DNA of 14,908 nucleotides from Funneliformis mosseae (taxonomy: Eukaryota > Glomeromycota > Glomeromycetes > Glomerales > Glomeraceae): positions 1-14,908 of the forward strand of contig CAJVPP010002423.1 of the NCBI GenBank assembly GCA_910592005.1. The letters run 5' to 3'. Position 1 is the first letter of the stretch. Each line of letters begins with the position of its first letter. Shown here in pieces: positions 1 through 7,495 of this stretch. Made by a program: the position numbers and the translations under genes. The notes below the pieces were generated by a model that did not search any database, was not told where the DNA came from, and saw only the letters and a list, made by a program, of their open reading frames with translations.

Positions 1-72
1 ATAATCGGCAAAAATTACGCCAATTAGTATAACGAAAATCACGTGGTCCAATACTTTTGACCGGGGAGTGTA
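1..72. mobile_element. Tc1/mariner-like transposon end (terminal inverted repeat), cut by window edge
   Basis: Read on the minus strand from base 72, this begins with TA, then CACTCCCCGGTCAAAAGTAT and TGGACCAC. That resembles the ends of Tc1/mariner transposons, which start after a TA target site and often carry a CAAAAGTATTCGGACC-like block. The rest of the element would lie left of base 1, so neither transposase nor partner repeat is visible. The family call comes from motif resemblance only. After base 72 the sequence turns abruptly into low-complexity AT-rich DNA, which fits an element boundary. Confidence 0.6.
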
Positions 73-838
73 CTTATAAATTAAAAATAAAGTAATATGA
101 AGAACCTATTATCTATATATATAGTATATAAGCATTTATTTTAATTAATTAAATTTTTATGAATTTTAACTGTTTCTTTTATTTATTTTTTTTAAAAAAA
201 TAATTTCCTTTTCTTTATAAAAATATTTAAGTAATTTTATTTTAAAATTTGTCTCTCAGCATAAAAATAGAATAATTATACAAGTAATCATAAAGGTAGG
301 AGTTCCTTTTCTGTTTACTTTCTGCTATTTTAAAAGAATTAAAAGAAAAAAAAGGGAATGTTTTTAACATTTTATTCTATTTGAATGATTATTTTTTTTA
401 GGTTGGATCACTTCTGTCTGAAGTTTAAAAAAAACCTGAAAAAATAAATAAAATTTTCATGTAATTTTGATACAAGGTTTCTCAGAAATTTTAGTAAAAA
501 CGTTATTAATTATTTTTGGAATATCTAACGTTTAGTTACATCATTAATTCTTAGTGATATGATATATTTCAAAAATCAAATTTTTTTTACTTTTTTAATT
601 CAGTAAGTTCTCACTTTTTGGCATTTTAAGTTTTTTAAATAGATAAATATTTAACAAAATATAAATAAAAAAAAGCTCTTTTATTAAAAAAAATTTAATA
701 TTTTAATAAAATTATTTTTATTGAAGTTAATATTAAAAGGTAATTATCTGTTTCACTACATTTTCAAATAATTAATATCTAATAAAACCTTCATCATTCG
801 TTAGATATTTAACTATTTATATAAATTTTATTAATATA
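73..838. other. AT-rich intergenic DNA, no gene seen
   Basis: This stretch has many T and A runs and dense stops in all frames. I see no kinase-like, transposase-like or RNA gene motif in it. Confidence 0.6.
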
Positions 839-976
839 TGGGACCTTTGCAATAGAAAGGGGAAACTGCCGGAAAAATCAATTTAACTTATGATTTTTAG
901 GTCAAATATGTTTAGATTTAGCATTAACTCATTTTTATTTTTCCAGCAGTTTCCCCTTTTTTATTGCAAGGCCTCA
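839..976. mobile_element. MITE-like element with ~34-bp terminal inverted repeats
   Basis: The left end (839-872, containing AAGGGGAAACTGCCGG) and the reverse complement of the right end (943-976, containing AAGGGGAAACTGCTGG) match closely over about 34 bases. They differ by a few substitutions and one compensated one-base shift. Both sides are flanked by TATA (835-838 and 977-980), consistent with a TA or TATA target duplication. The 138-base element has no coding capacity and would fold into a hairpin with a ~70-base AT-rich loop. The TA flank suggests a Tc1/mariner-class non-autonomous element, but its TIR differs from the one at bases 1-72, so it is not obviously a derivative of that one. 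Confidence 0.75.
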
Positions 977-980
977 TATA

Positions 981-1316
981 GTCTAAAAAAATGTGATGTA
1001 TAGCATATAGATCAAAAGATTAGAAGCGGTTATACATTCAGACGAAGTTTTAATGAATTAAAACGTCAATTTTTCTATTTACCATAGTTAATTAATAAAA
1101 TAAAAAGTTTATATGTAGTAACGATCTGCTCCAGATGATTGTACGATTTTTTTAAAATGTAAAATTTTTGTGTTCGTGTTCCATCTGCAAAATCATCGAC
1201 ATTTTTGGAATCTCATTTATGACCGGAGGCTTAAGAAAATTGATTAACGTTACACAATTTACAAACTGCATTTCTCTTTCATTTTGTTATCATTTTCGTT
1301 ATTATACAAAATCAAA
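981..1316. other. Upstream region of the kinase pseudogene
   Basis: AT-rich sequence between the MITE-like element and the first kinase start. It contains non-ATG open frames but nothing recognisable. The former promoter of the kinase gene would be here; no clear TATA or initiator element could be singled out. Confidence 0.4.
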
Positions 1317-1708
1317 ATGCAAAGTTCCAATAATTCAAATGAGTGGATTAATTGGATTGAAGAATCTATCTCCAAGAAACTGTTTAATACTACGAATTCG
1401 AACATTTTAGTAATATTCTGGAGATTGGTACCGGCAGATTTGGAAAAGTATATCGTGCAAATTGGAAAAATTCAAATCAACCTCTCGCGTTAAAAACGTT
1501 TCATAGGTTTGTCAATGACGCTGTTAAAAGCTTGTTTATGAGGTAATTTCAAATTATAATATGTACAGTAATTCTGTCTATTTAGTATATACTGGAGATT
1601 TATATCAAGCTAAAAATTATATTTACAACAACTAGCTTGAACATCAACGTGAGGTTGATTTTCATAGCAATATTATTCGCTTAAATGGGATTACAACTTC
1701 AAATCAAG

Positions 1709-1805
1709 GTATTTAAATCTCATTATGAGATTTATAGCGATATGTACTTTTATATTTATTAACATATCTATACTTTTTTTTTAAAAAAAAAAATTGTAAA
1801 ATTAG
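1709..1805 (+). other. Intron in kinase domain 1 (before the hinge)
   Basis: GTATTT donor after AATCAAG and an ATTAG acceptor. The reading frame resumes as NQ-ESQTYQLKRYWLVMEY. It contains a T9A11 run (1774-1793). The position matches the introns at 2909-2974 and 3932-3999 in domains 2 and 3. Confidence 0.75.
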
Positions 1806-1989
1806 AAAGTCAAACTTATCAATTGAAAAGATATTGGTTAGTTATGGAATATGCTGACGGTGGTTCACTTAGAAATTATTTGAAATATAATTTGATAAGC
1901 TTGCTTGGGGAGTCAAATACAACCTGGCATTTCAGTTGTCTAGTGCAGTAACGTGTTTACATGAAGAAGGAATTGTGCATCGTGATTTG

Positions 1990-2053
1990 GTAATATATTT
2001 TATTAAGGAATATTGTTATTTAATAATTAAACAGTTATTTATTTCTATCTTAG
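1990..2053 (+). other. Intron after HRDL in kinase domain 1
   Basis: GTAATA donor directly after the HRDL codons (1978-1989) and a CTTAG acceptor; the next exon begins HSGN. The same phase-0 position recurs in domain 2 (donor at 3081) and domain 3 (4175-4243). Confidence 0.85.
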
Positions 2054-2378
2054 CATTCCGGCAATGTATTAATTCATCAAGGTATTATCAAACTAGCCGA
2101 CTTTGGATAATCGAAAAGAATTGAAGTAGCAACTAGTCAGTCAAAAGTATTCGGAGTAATTCCATATGTGGACTCAAACGCTTATAATACATCACAATAT
2201 ACACTAAGTGAAAAAAGTGATGTTTATAACGTTGGCGTCCTTTTATGGGAGATATCAAGTGGTTATCCTCCTTTTAATGGTAAAGGATACGACCTTTGTT
2301 TAGCTATAAGTATTTTACAAGGTCATAGAGAAAACATCATTCTTGGTACACCTGAAGATTATGTAAAAATTTATACTA

Positions 2379-2449
2379 GTAAGTATATTTATTATTACAT
2401 ATTTAATTAAATATTATGATAGAAATTTGATTATATATTATGTTTTTAG
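2379..2449 (+). other. Intron in the C-lobe of kinase domain 1
   Basis: GTAAGT donor and TTTTTAG acceptor. Splicing joins KIYT-K to CWDHEPDNRP in frame, as expected for the family. Domains 2 and 3 lack this intron, so domain 1 belongs to a different kinase subtype. Confidence 0.85.
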
Positions 2450-2534
2450 AGTGCTGGGATCATGAGCCAGATAATCGTCCAGAGATGTATCAAGTAGCTG
2501 ATAAATCAAATGCAATAATTACGACAACAGATCA

Positions 2535-3574
2535 TATCAAATGAGTAAAGATGAATCATGTCGGATTGTTCAATTTAATCAGATAAATTGTCAAATGAAT
2601 AATCATGAATCAAATATTTCTGAAATTAATCAAAATTTCGATCAGATTAAACTAGAAAAGTTATAAACGAATAATGCGAGTAAATGGATAGAAGATGGTT
2701 TGATTAATGAAAAAGTTGCATTTATATCTTTTAATGAATTTACTGATTTAGAACAACTTGATACAGGAGGTTTTGGAAGCATTGTAAAAGCAACTTGGTT
2801 GAAAACCGGGGAATGTATTGTATTTAAAACATTGGTAAATACAAATACTTTCAGACAAGATACCTTTATTGAGTAATCAAATTATACATTGTTTAGGTAT
2901 TAGTCAAGGTAATTATTATAATTACTAAATATTAATATTTTAATTATGATTATTTATTAATTTATTAATTACAGATCCAGATACAAATAAGTATCTTGGT
3001 ATGATAAGAAAAAATTAGCATTTCAGATTGCAAATGGATTAAATTACTTGCATAATAAAGAAGTCTTACATAGAGATTTAGTAAGTTTTATTTTTTGTTA
3101 TATTTATCTATTAAATTAAAATAAATTTCTGAATTTTATTTATATCACATAATTTTATTTAACATTCTAAGAATTCATAAAAATAATGCTAAGATTACAG
3201 ATTTTGGTATTTCAAAATTTGGAAATAATTCTATTACACACATCGGACCTTGTGGTAAAACTGCTTATATAGAACCACAAATACTTGCAAATCACAATTT
3301 CCAATACATTAAACCCTCCGATATTTATAGTTATGGTGTATTGATGTGGGAACTTCTAGTGGATATCCTCCACCATTTAAAGACAAAAATAGTGGGACAA
3401 TTAGTGCTATTATTATTAACAACAAAGCTCGTGAAAATACTATACCAGATACTCCTATAAATTATGAAAGCCTTTATAAAAAATGTTGGGATCAAGAACC
3501 CGAGCAAAGACCAACTATTACAGAAATATTAGAAGAATTCTTAAGGATGAAGTTTGTAAATAAACCGATTAAAA
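2535..3574 (+). pseudogene. Inter-kinase linker and decayed TKL kinase domain 2
   Basis: A one-base shift near 2530 leads into an Asn/Gln/Ser-rich linker (starting YQMSKDESCRIVQFNQ), broken by a TAA at 2664-2666 but open in the same frame on both sides. The domain then starts with KWIEDGLINEKVAFISFNEF. The glycine loop is LDTGGFGSIVKATW, with Asp in place of the first Gly, and the lysine motif is IVFKTL. Two deletions are visible. One near 2873 removes most of helix C. The other, near 2995, fuses TNKY to WYDKKKLAFQIANGL and removes the hinge and helix D, roughly 25-30 codons. HRDL ends at 3080 with a good donor at 3081, but the matching acceptor position (3161-3162) reads AA instead of AG, and part of HSKNILIH is missing. 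DFGISK, GKTAYIEPQIL, SDIYSYGVLMWE, a frameshift near 3352, and CWDQEPEQRP follow. Clearly dead. Confidence 0.85.
2909..2974 (+). other. Intron in kinase domain 2 after LGISQ
   Basis: GTAATT donor and TTACAG acceptor. Splicing joins GISQ to DPDTNKY in frame. It is equivalent to the intron at 3932-3999 in domain 3. Confidence 0.8.
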
Positions 3575-3931
3575 GTATGTATATTTTTATAATTAATAGT
3601 AATTGAAATTTTAAGTTTATTTTAATATTAATTTATTTAAATTTAATAAAAATGAAGGTAATAATTTGTTTGGATTGTTCAATAACAAATTAAACAATAA
3701 AGTAAAAGTCATACATTTTAATGAGTTAATAGATTTAAAACCACTTGATGAAGGCGCCTTTGGTAGTATCATAAAAGCAACTTGGTCAAAAAAAAATAAT
3801 TATATTGTCTGTAAAAAATTAAAGCGCAAATAATTAAGTGCGATGTTGAAATTAAGTGTATTGATTAATGAGTTAAAAATACATTTGCATCTATAGTAAT
3901 CGAATTATTCGTTTATTAGGTATTAGTCAAG

Positions 3932-3999
3932 GTAATGTAATGTGGTAATTATTTATTTTTTAAGTAATTTTAATTACTAATTCAAAAAATTGGTTAAAG
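3932..3999 (+). other. Intron in kinase domain 3 after LGISQ
   Basis: GTAATG donor and TTAAAG acceptor; joins GISQ to DPNSNELYSVMEY in frame. Confidence 0.75.
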
Positions 4000-4174
4000 A
4001 TCCAAATTCAAATGAACTTTATTCTGTAATGGAATATGCAAATGGCGGTAAACTTCAAAGCTACCTTGAGAATAATTTTGAAATGTTAACTTTGAATTAT
4101 AAAAAAATTTAGCATTTCAAATTGCAGGTGGGATAAATTATTTGCATAATGAGAATGTTTTACATCGAGATCTT

Positions 4175-4243
4175 GTAAGTATTAGAATAATTACTTTATT
4201 TGTTAAATTTTATGTAAGTTATTAATGATGCACTTTAATTTAG
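4175..4243 (+). other. Intron after HRDL in kinase domain 3
   Basis: GTAAGT donor and AATTTAG acceptor; joins VLHRDL to HSKNIVIH in frame. It is the intact counterpart of the domain-2 intron that lost its acceptor. Confidence 0.85.
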
Positions 4244-4683
4244 CATTCTAAAAATATAGTAATTCATGAAAATAATGCCAAATTTGTGGATTTTGGTAGT
4301 TCAATAGTTGAAAATAATTCCACAATGCACTTTGGACTTTTTGGTAAAACTGCGTATATGGAACCACAAATACTTACCGATCAAAATCTTCAATATATTA
4401 AACCTTCAGACATTTATAGTTTTGGTGTATTGATGTGGGAAATTTCTAGCGGACTTCCTCCATTAGAAGATAAGTTTGATAACAATCACGACCTTATTCT
4501 TGCTATTACTTTACACAAACACGTGAAACTACTATACCAGATACACCTGAGGACTACGAAAAACTTTATAAAAAATGTTGGAAACAAGAGCCTGATCAAA
4601 GACCAATTATTAAAGAAGTGCTGAAAAAACTTTGAGGATGGGATTTGGAAGAAAGATTGATGATGAAGATGAAACAGCCAAAA

Positions 4684-4749
4684 GTAAATACAATAATTAT
4701 AGTTAATGCTATATTACTTTGTTTTAATTTATTTTAATTTTAAATATAG
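4684..4749 (+). other. Intron in the tail of the kinase pseudogene
   Basis: GTAAAT donor and ATATAG acceptor; joins DEDETAK to NINTNNLKEDYDNN. Confidence 0.7.
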
Positions 4750-4845
4750 ATATAAACACAAATAATTTAAAAGAAGATTACGATAATAATAGTAATTTTG
4801 GTGCTGTTGAAGATATTCACTTTGATGCTTATGCGGGATTATGTG

Positions 4846-4923
4846 GTAAGTTCAATTTAAATTTTAATCATAAAAATTACCGTTACATGCTTATTAATTT
4901 AAATTAAATTGTTTAAATTTTAG
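4846..4923 (+). other. Last intron of the kinase pseudogene
   Basis: GTAAGT donor and TTTTAG acceptor; joins FDAYAGLC to VTSYED-stop. The clean short last exon supports 4943 as the original coding end. Confidence 0.7.
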
Positions 4924-4943
4924 TAACATCTTATGAAGATTAG

Positions 4944-6236
4944 AATATTTTTATTTACATTTTTTTGTTTTAAGTTTCTTCATTTTAATACGTTGAAGTG
5001 AACATTGTATTGAGAAGCTATTTTAGCCTTTTTTTTAAAAAAAAAAATAATGCCCCAACTAAAGTTGATTACGTTTTGTATAAATCATTTTCAGCAGTAA
5101 AAATTTAAATTATTATAAATATTTTATTATTAATTTAAAAGTTTTTTTATCTTATTTATTGACCTTTGAGTAAATTGATTTAGACTTAATAATAACTCAG
5201 TTTATTAAATAATTAAATTATGAGTATATCATTATTGTTATACAAAAATTTAGCTACCCCAGTTATAAATAAATAATTGGGCTCTTGTTTATGTTTAATG
5301 TTGAGTTTAAATCAATAAATAATGATCTCAATTAGCTAGAAAATAATTTCATCCTCCAGATTTAATGATACTCGATATCATCATAAAAAAATATATGAAG
5401 TTATTTCCTATAAGTCAATTTTCCAAAATTACAAATAATTCTTGAAGTGAGTAAACAGGAAATGAAAAATTTTTACAGTATACGGTAAATTCCTATTCAA
5501 ATTTTATTTGACATATGATCGAAAGTCATATTGCTTAATGAACATTGCCATTCTCGTTTGTTGAATAAATTTCACGAGAAAAAAATTGAATTTGTAGAAG
5601 AATACTAACCGAAAAATTAGGATATGACTACATTTTTGAAATAGACTCATGCTAGTTCTGAAAAAAAAAACAATACGGGTAAGTAAGGTAAATAGATAAA
5701 CTCATTTCGCAAGAGAGCTTCTTTACAAAATATTTATAAATTTTGTTTAAAGTGATTTCTTTCAATTCTTTAACTTTGATTCGACGGTTAAATTCAAAAT
5801 TCTCATTTTTTTTTCTTTCACCCGAGCTACATAAAGTGCGTTGTAACCATTTAAAATTTATAAAATATCGAAATATTCCCGTAATTTCTCATTGGACCGT
5901 ACACGTAAAAAAAAAAAAAAAAGTACTCATGAATTCCAGTAAGGGATTAAGGATTGAAGAGTTTAGCAAGCATAGGAAACTTAATTTAATTTGTTTAGCT
6001 CGTTTGAACAAATAAAAAAATGATGGTTATAAATGTTAATAAATTATTTTAACAGAATTTGTTAAAACATCATTTTTATTACTTTTTTTTCACATAGTGT
6101 AAAATAAATAAATAACATTAGTCATCACATGAATGTTTATCCTTTCAATAAATTACAACAATTATCAATAGTGATAAAAGAATATTCCTTATTTCATTCC
6201 ATGAAAAAAAGGTTTCATTCGTTCACTATATTCTAA
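4944..6236. other. Intergenic DNA between kinase pseudogene and RNase III gene
   Basis: AT-rich, with a T8A11 run at 5029-5047 just downstream of the kinase end. An open frame of about 90 codons at 5743-6015 starts at TTG and reads through a poly-A tract as a lysine run. It matches nothing I know and is probably chance. The right end (about 6040-6236) would contain the RNase III 3' untranslated region, since that gene ends here on the minus strand. Confidence 0.5.
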
Positions 6237-7019
6237 TTATTTATCTTTACCCAATTTTAAGTTCTCATCAATTATATTGAGGGCGTTAATGGCAGCCATT
6301 TTTTTAGCTTCCGATTTATTTCTCGCCGTCCCCTGAGGGTATGTAACTTGATTAATGACGACTTCAAAAGTAAATTGGGGCTGAACAAGTTTGTTTTCAA
6401 CTTTTTTATTTTCAACTAATTGATATTTCGGTATACCAAATGATCTTCTTTGCGACCAAGTTTGAAGTTTATTAATTGGATCTTCATGGGGTACTTTCGT
6501 AAGTGACACATCCTGAGGACCGATTATAGATTTAGATTCGTCGTTATTATTTTCCAGGGAATTCTTTATTTCCTGAAGAAGTTTCTCGACTTTGGGTTCT
6601 ATTAAAGGTTCCATAAATTCCATTACTTCCAAAAAATTTTTTTCTGCATCCAAAAATACGGCACCGACATAAGCTTCAAAAGCGTCTTCTAAAATCTTAT
6701 CATTATTTCTTGCATTGCCCATCAATGCACCTTTTCCTAGTTTCAACCTTTTTTCTAAATTTAATTCCGACGCAAACTCTGCCAAAGTTTTTTTGCAAAC
6801 TAACTTTGCTTTCATCATTGTAAGTTCTCCTTCATTTTTACATTTATTATACAAATAATTTGAGATTATGAGGGATATGACTGAATCTCCCAAGAATTCT
6901 AACTTTTCATTATGATTTCCGCTCATCGGATTTTCGTATGCGTAAGTTTTATGCGTCAACGCTTCTCTTTGGAGATTTTCATCTCTAAATATCCAATCTT
7001 GAAAAATTGATTTTGTCAT
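6237..7019 (-). CDS. Bacterial-type (class I) ribonuclease III
   Basis: Endoribonuclease that cleaves double-stranded RNA with Mg2+, leaving 2-base 3' overhangs; class I enzymes act as homodimers. The 260-residue protein starts MTKSIFQDWIF. The RNase III domain (about 1-145) carries the signature HNEKLEFLGDSV, with metal-binding E38, E41 and D45, and ILEDAFEAYVGAVFLD, with D112 and E115. These correspond to E38, E41, D45, D114 and E117 of the E. coli enzyme, so it should be active. A charged linker follows, then a double-stranded-RNA-binding domain (about 180-252: DPINKLQTWSQRR, then ARNKSEAKKMAAINAL). Length and domain order match bacterial Rnc (about 220-260), not Dicer or yeast Rnt1 (longer). 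The coding region has no intron, unlike the neighbouring kinases. An upstream in-frame ATG at 7142 would add 41 residues through A/T runs (FFLKKKKFKKK), more likely leader; a hidden targeting sequence is not excluded. Location (nucleus, cytosol or mitochondrion) is unknown. Confidence 0.93.
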   Translation of the reverse strand: MTKSIFQDWIFRDENLQREALTHKTYAYENPMSGNHNEKLEFLGDSVISLIISNYLYNKCKNEGELTMMKAKLVCKKTLAEFASELNLEKRLKLGKGALMGNARNNDKILEDAFEAYVGAVFLDAEKNFLEVMEFMEPLIEPKVEKLLQEIKNSLENNNDESKSIIGPQDVSLTKVPHEDPINKLQTWSQRRSFGIPKYQLVENKKVENKLVQPQFTFEVVINQVTYPQGTARNKSEAKKMAAINALNIIDENLKLGKDK

Positions 7020-7034
7020 GATTTTTTTTTTGAA

Positions 7035-7057
7035 TTTTTTTTTTTTTAAAAAAAAAA
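7035..7057. repeat. T13A10 self-complementary run in the RNase III leader
   Basis: Thirteen T followed by ten A on the plus strand, 16-38 bases upstream of the RNase III ATG. The same design occurs at 1774-1793 (T9A11), 5029-5047 (T8A11) and, with a central G, at 8209-8226 (T8-G-A9). Such tracts are poorly bound by nucleosomes and are common in AT-rich fungal promoters; run lengths are prone to sequencing error. Confidence 0.6.
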
Positions 7058-7113
7058 TGATAAAAGTATGTAAATATGAAACTTGAACTTGAAAGGGTGA
7101 GGATTTTTGACAA

Positions 7114-7135
7114 GAAAGAAAAAAAGGGGGGAGGG
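7114..7135 (-). promoter_or_regulatory. Pyrimidine tract, possible core promoter of the RNase III gene
   Basis: On the RNase III coding strand this is an uninterrupted 22-base run of C and T, about 95-115 bases before the ATG. CT-rich blocks just upstream of the transcription start are common in filamentous-fungal promoters. This is a positional inference; no TATA box could be assigned. Confidence 0.3.
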
Positions 7136-7321
7136 ATTTCATTTAATCGATTAGATCGTTGGTCACACGAAACATGGTTAGGCGTAAAGTTTGTCATACA
7201 TGTACTTTGCCAAATCAAAACAAATGCGTTTTTGTTTAATCTGTTAAATAATAATGGATAGACAATATTTCACTTTTTTCATATGTTCTAGTGCAGGATA
7301 TGCAGATCAATTGAAATACAG

Positions 7322-7495
7322 ATGTCAGATGACCCACCACAATCATCATTCCGATATAAGGTGGGAAACGAGCCACACGAAGTTGTGGCTATGGATCGTC
7401 TATCTGCGGAATTCAGCAAAAATCCGGCATGTCGTCACATTCGGCTGCATAAAATCATTGAAATATATCTATTTTTTTTGATTGTCGTGATCTGA
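7322..7495 (+). CDS. Candidate short coding segment, unknown product
   Basis: ATG at 7322 opens a 57-residue frame beginning MSDDPPQSSFRYKVGNEPHE and containing VVAMDRLSAEFSKNP. The first 45 codons are richer in G and C and less biased than the surroundings. The frame then ends in a hydrophobic stretch from AT-rich DNA, as if it ran past a lost or unrecognised exon boundary. It lies head-to-head with the RNase III gene, about 300 bases from its ATG. No family was recognised. It could be a first exon, a small gene, a fragment of an old mobile element, or chance. Confidence 0.2.
   Translation: MSDDPPQSSFRYKVGNEPHEVVAMDRLSAEFSKNPACRHIRLHKIIEIYLFFLIVVI

Larger units (their letters stand above)
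1317..2534 (+). pseudogene. TKL-type protein kinase domain 1 of a decayed tandem-kinase gene
   Basis: Start chosen at ATG 1317 (context CAAAATGC), giving MQSSNNSNEWINWIEESISK, the usual N-terminus of Rhizophagus-type kinases. A frameshift near 1386 follows. Then come YYEFEHFSNILEIGTGRFGK, the glycine loop, with the ATP lysine (LALK) at 1493-1495. Exon 1 continues with EHQREVDFHSNIIRLNGITT. After the intron at 1709-1805 come WLVMEYADGGSLRNYLK, a frameshift near 1890, and AVTCLHEEGIVHRDL. After the intron at 1990-2053 come HSGNVLIHQGIIKLADFG, then an in-frame TAA at 2108, where family members have leucine. The C-lobe follows: SEKSDVYNVGVLLWEISSGY, then, after the intron at 2379-2449, CWDHEPDNRP. 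A 90-base stretch at 1543-1635 ending in TAG may be an insertion. At least three frameshifts and two stops make it non-functional as read. Some single-base shifts could be sequencing errors, but the stops and extra segment argue for real decay. Confidence 0.85.
3654..4943 (+). pseudogene. Decayed TKL kinase domain 3 and C-terminal tail
   Basis: This is the closest relative of domain 2; long DNA stretches around TAYMEPQIL and SDIYSFGVLMWE match nearly base for base. The glycine loop LDEGAFGSIIKATW again has Asp for the first Gly; the lysine motif is IVCKKLK. A TAA at 3831 and two or more shifts break helix C. After the intron at 3932-3999 come LYSVMEYANGGKLQSYLE, a one-base loss in an A run near 4106, and GGINYLHNENVLHRDL. 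After the intron at 4175-4243 come HSKNIVIHENNAKFVDFG and the activation segment. Frameshifts near 4521 and 4630 flank CWKQEPDQRPIIKEVLKKL. The tail runs LRMGFGRKIDDEDETAK, the intron at 4684-4749, an acidic stretch, the intron at 4846-4923, and CVTSYED with TAG at 4941-4943. It is unclear whether domain 3 was fused to domain 2 through an intron at 3575-3653, whose acceptor is not visible, or had its own start at ATG 3652. Confidence 0.85.

Noticed and set aside
1168..1410. Frame upstream of and overlapping the kinase start
   Set aside because: It lacks an ATG start and is a shadow of the kinase exon in another frame.
6985..7218. Minus-strand frame of 77 codons over the RNase III leader
   Set aside because: It is out of frame with RNase III, passes through the A/T run as a lysine and phenylalanine stretch and has no recognisable product.
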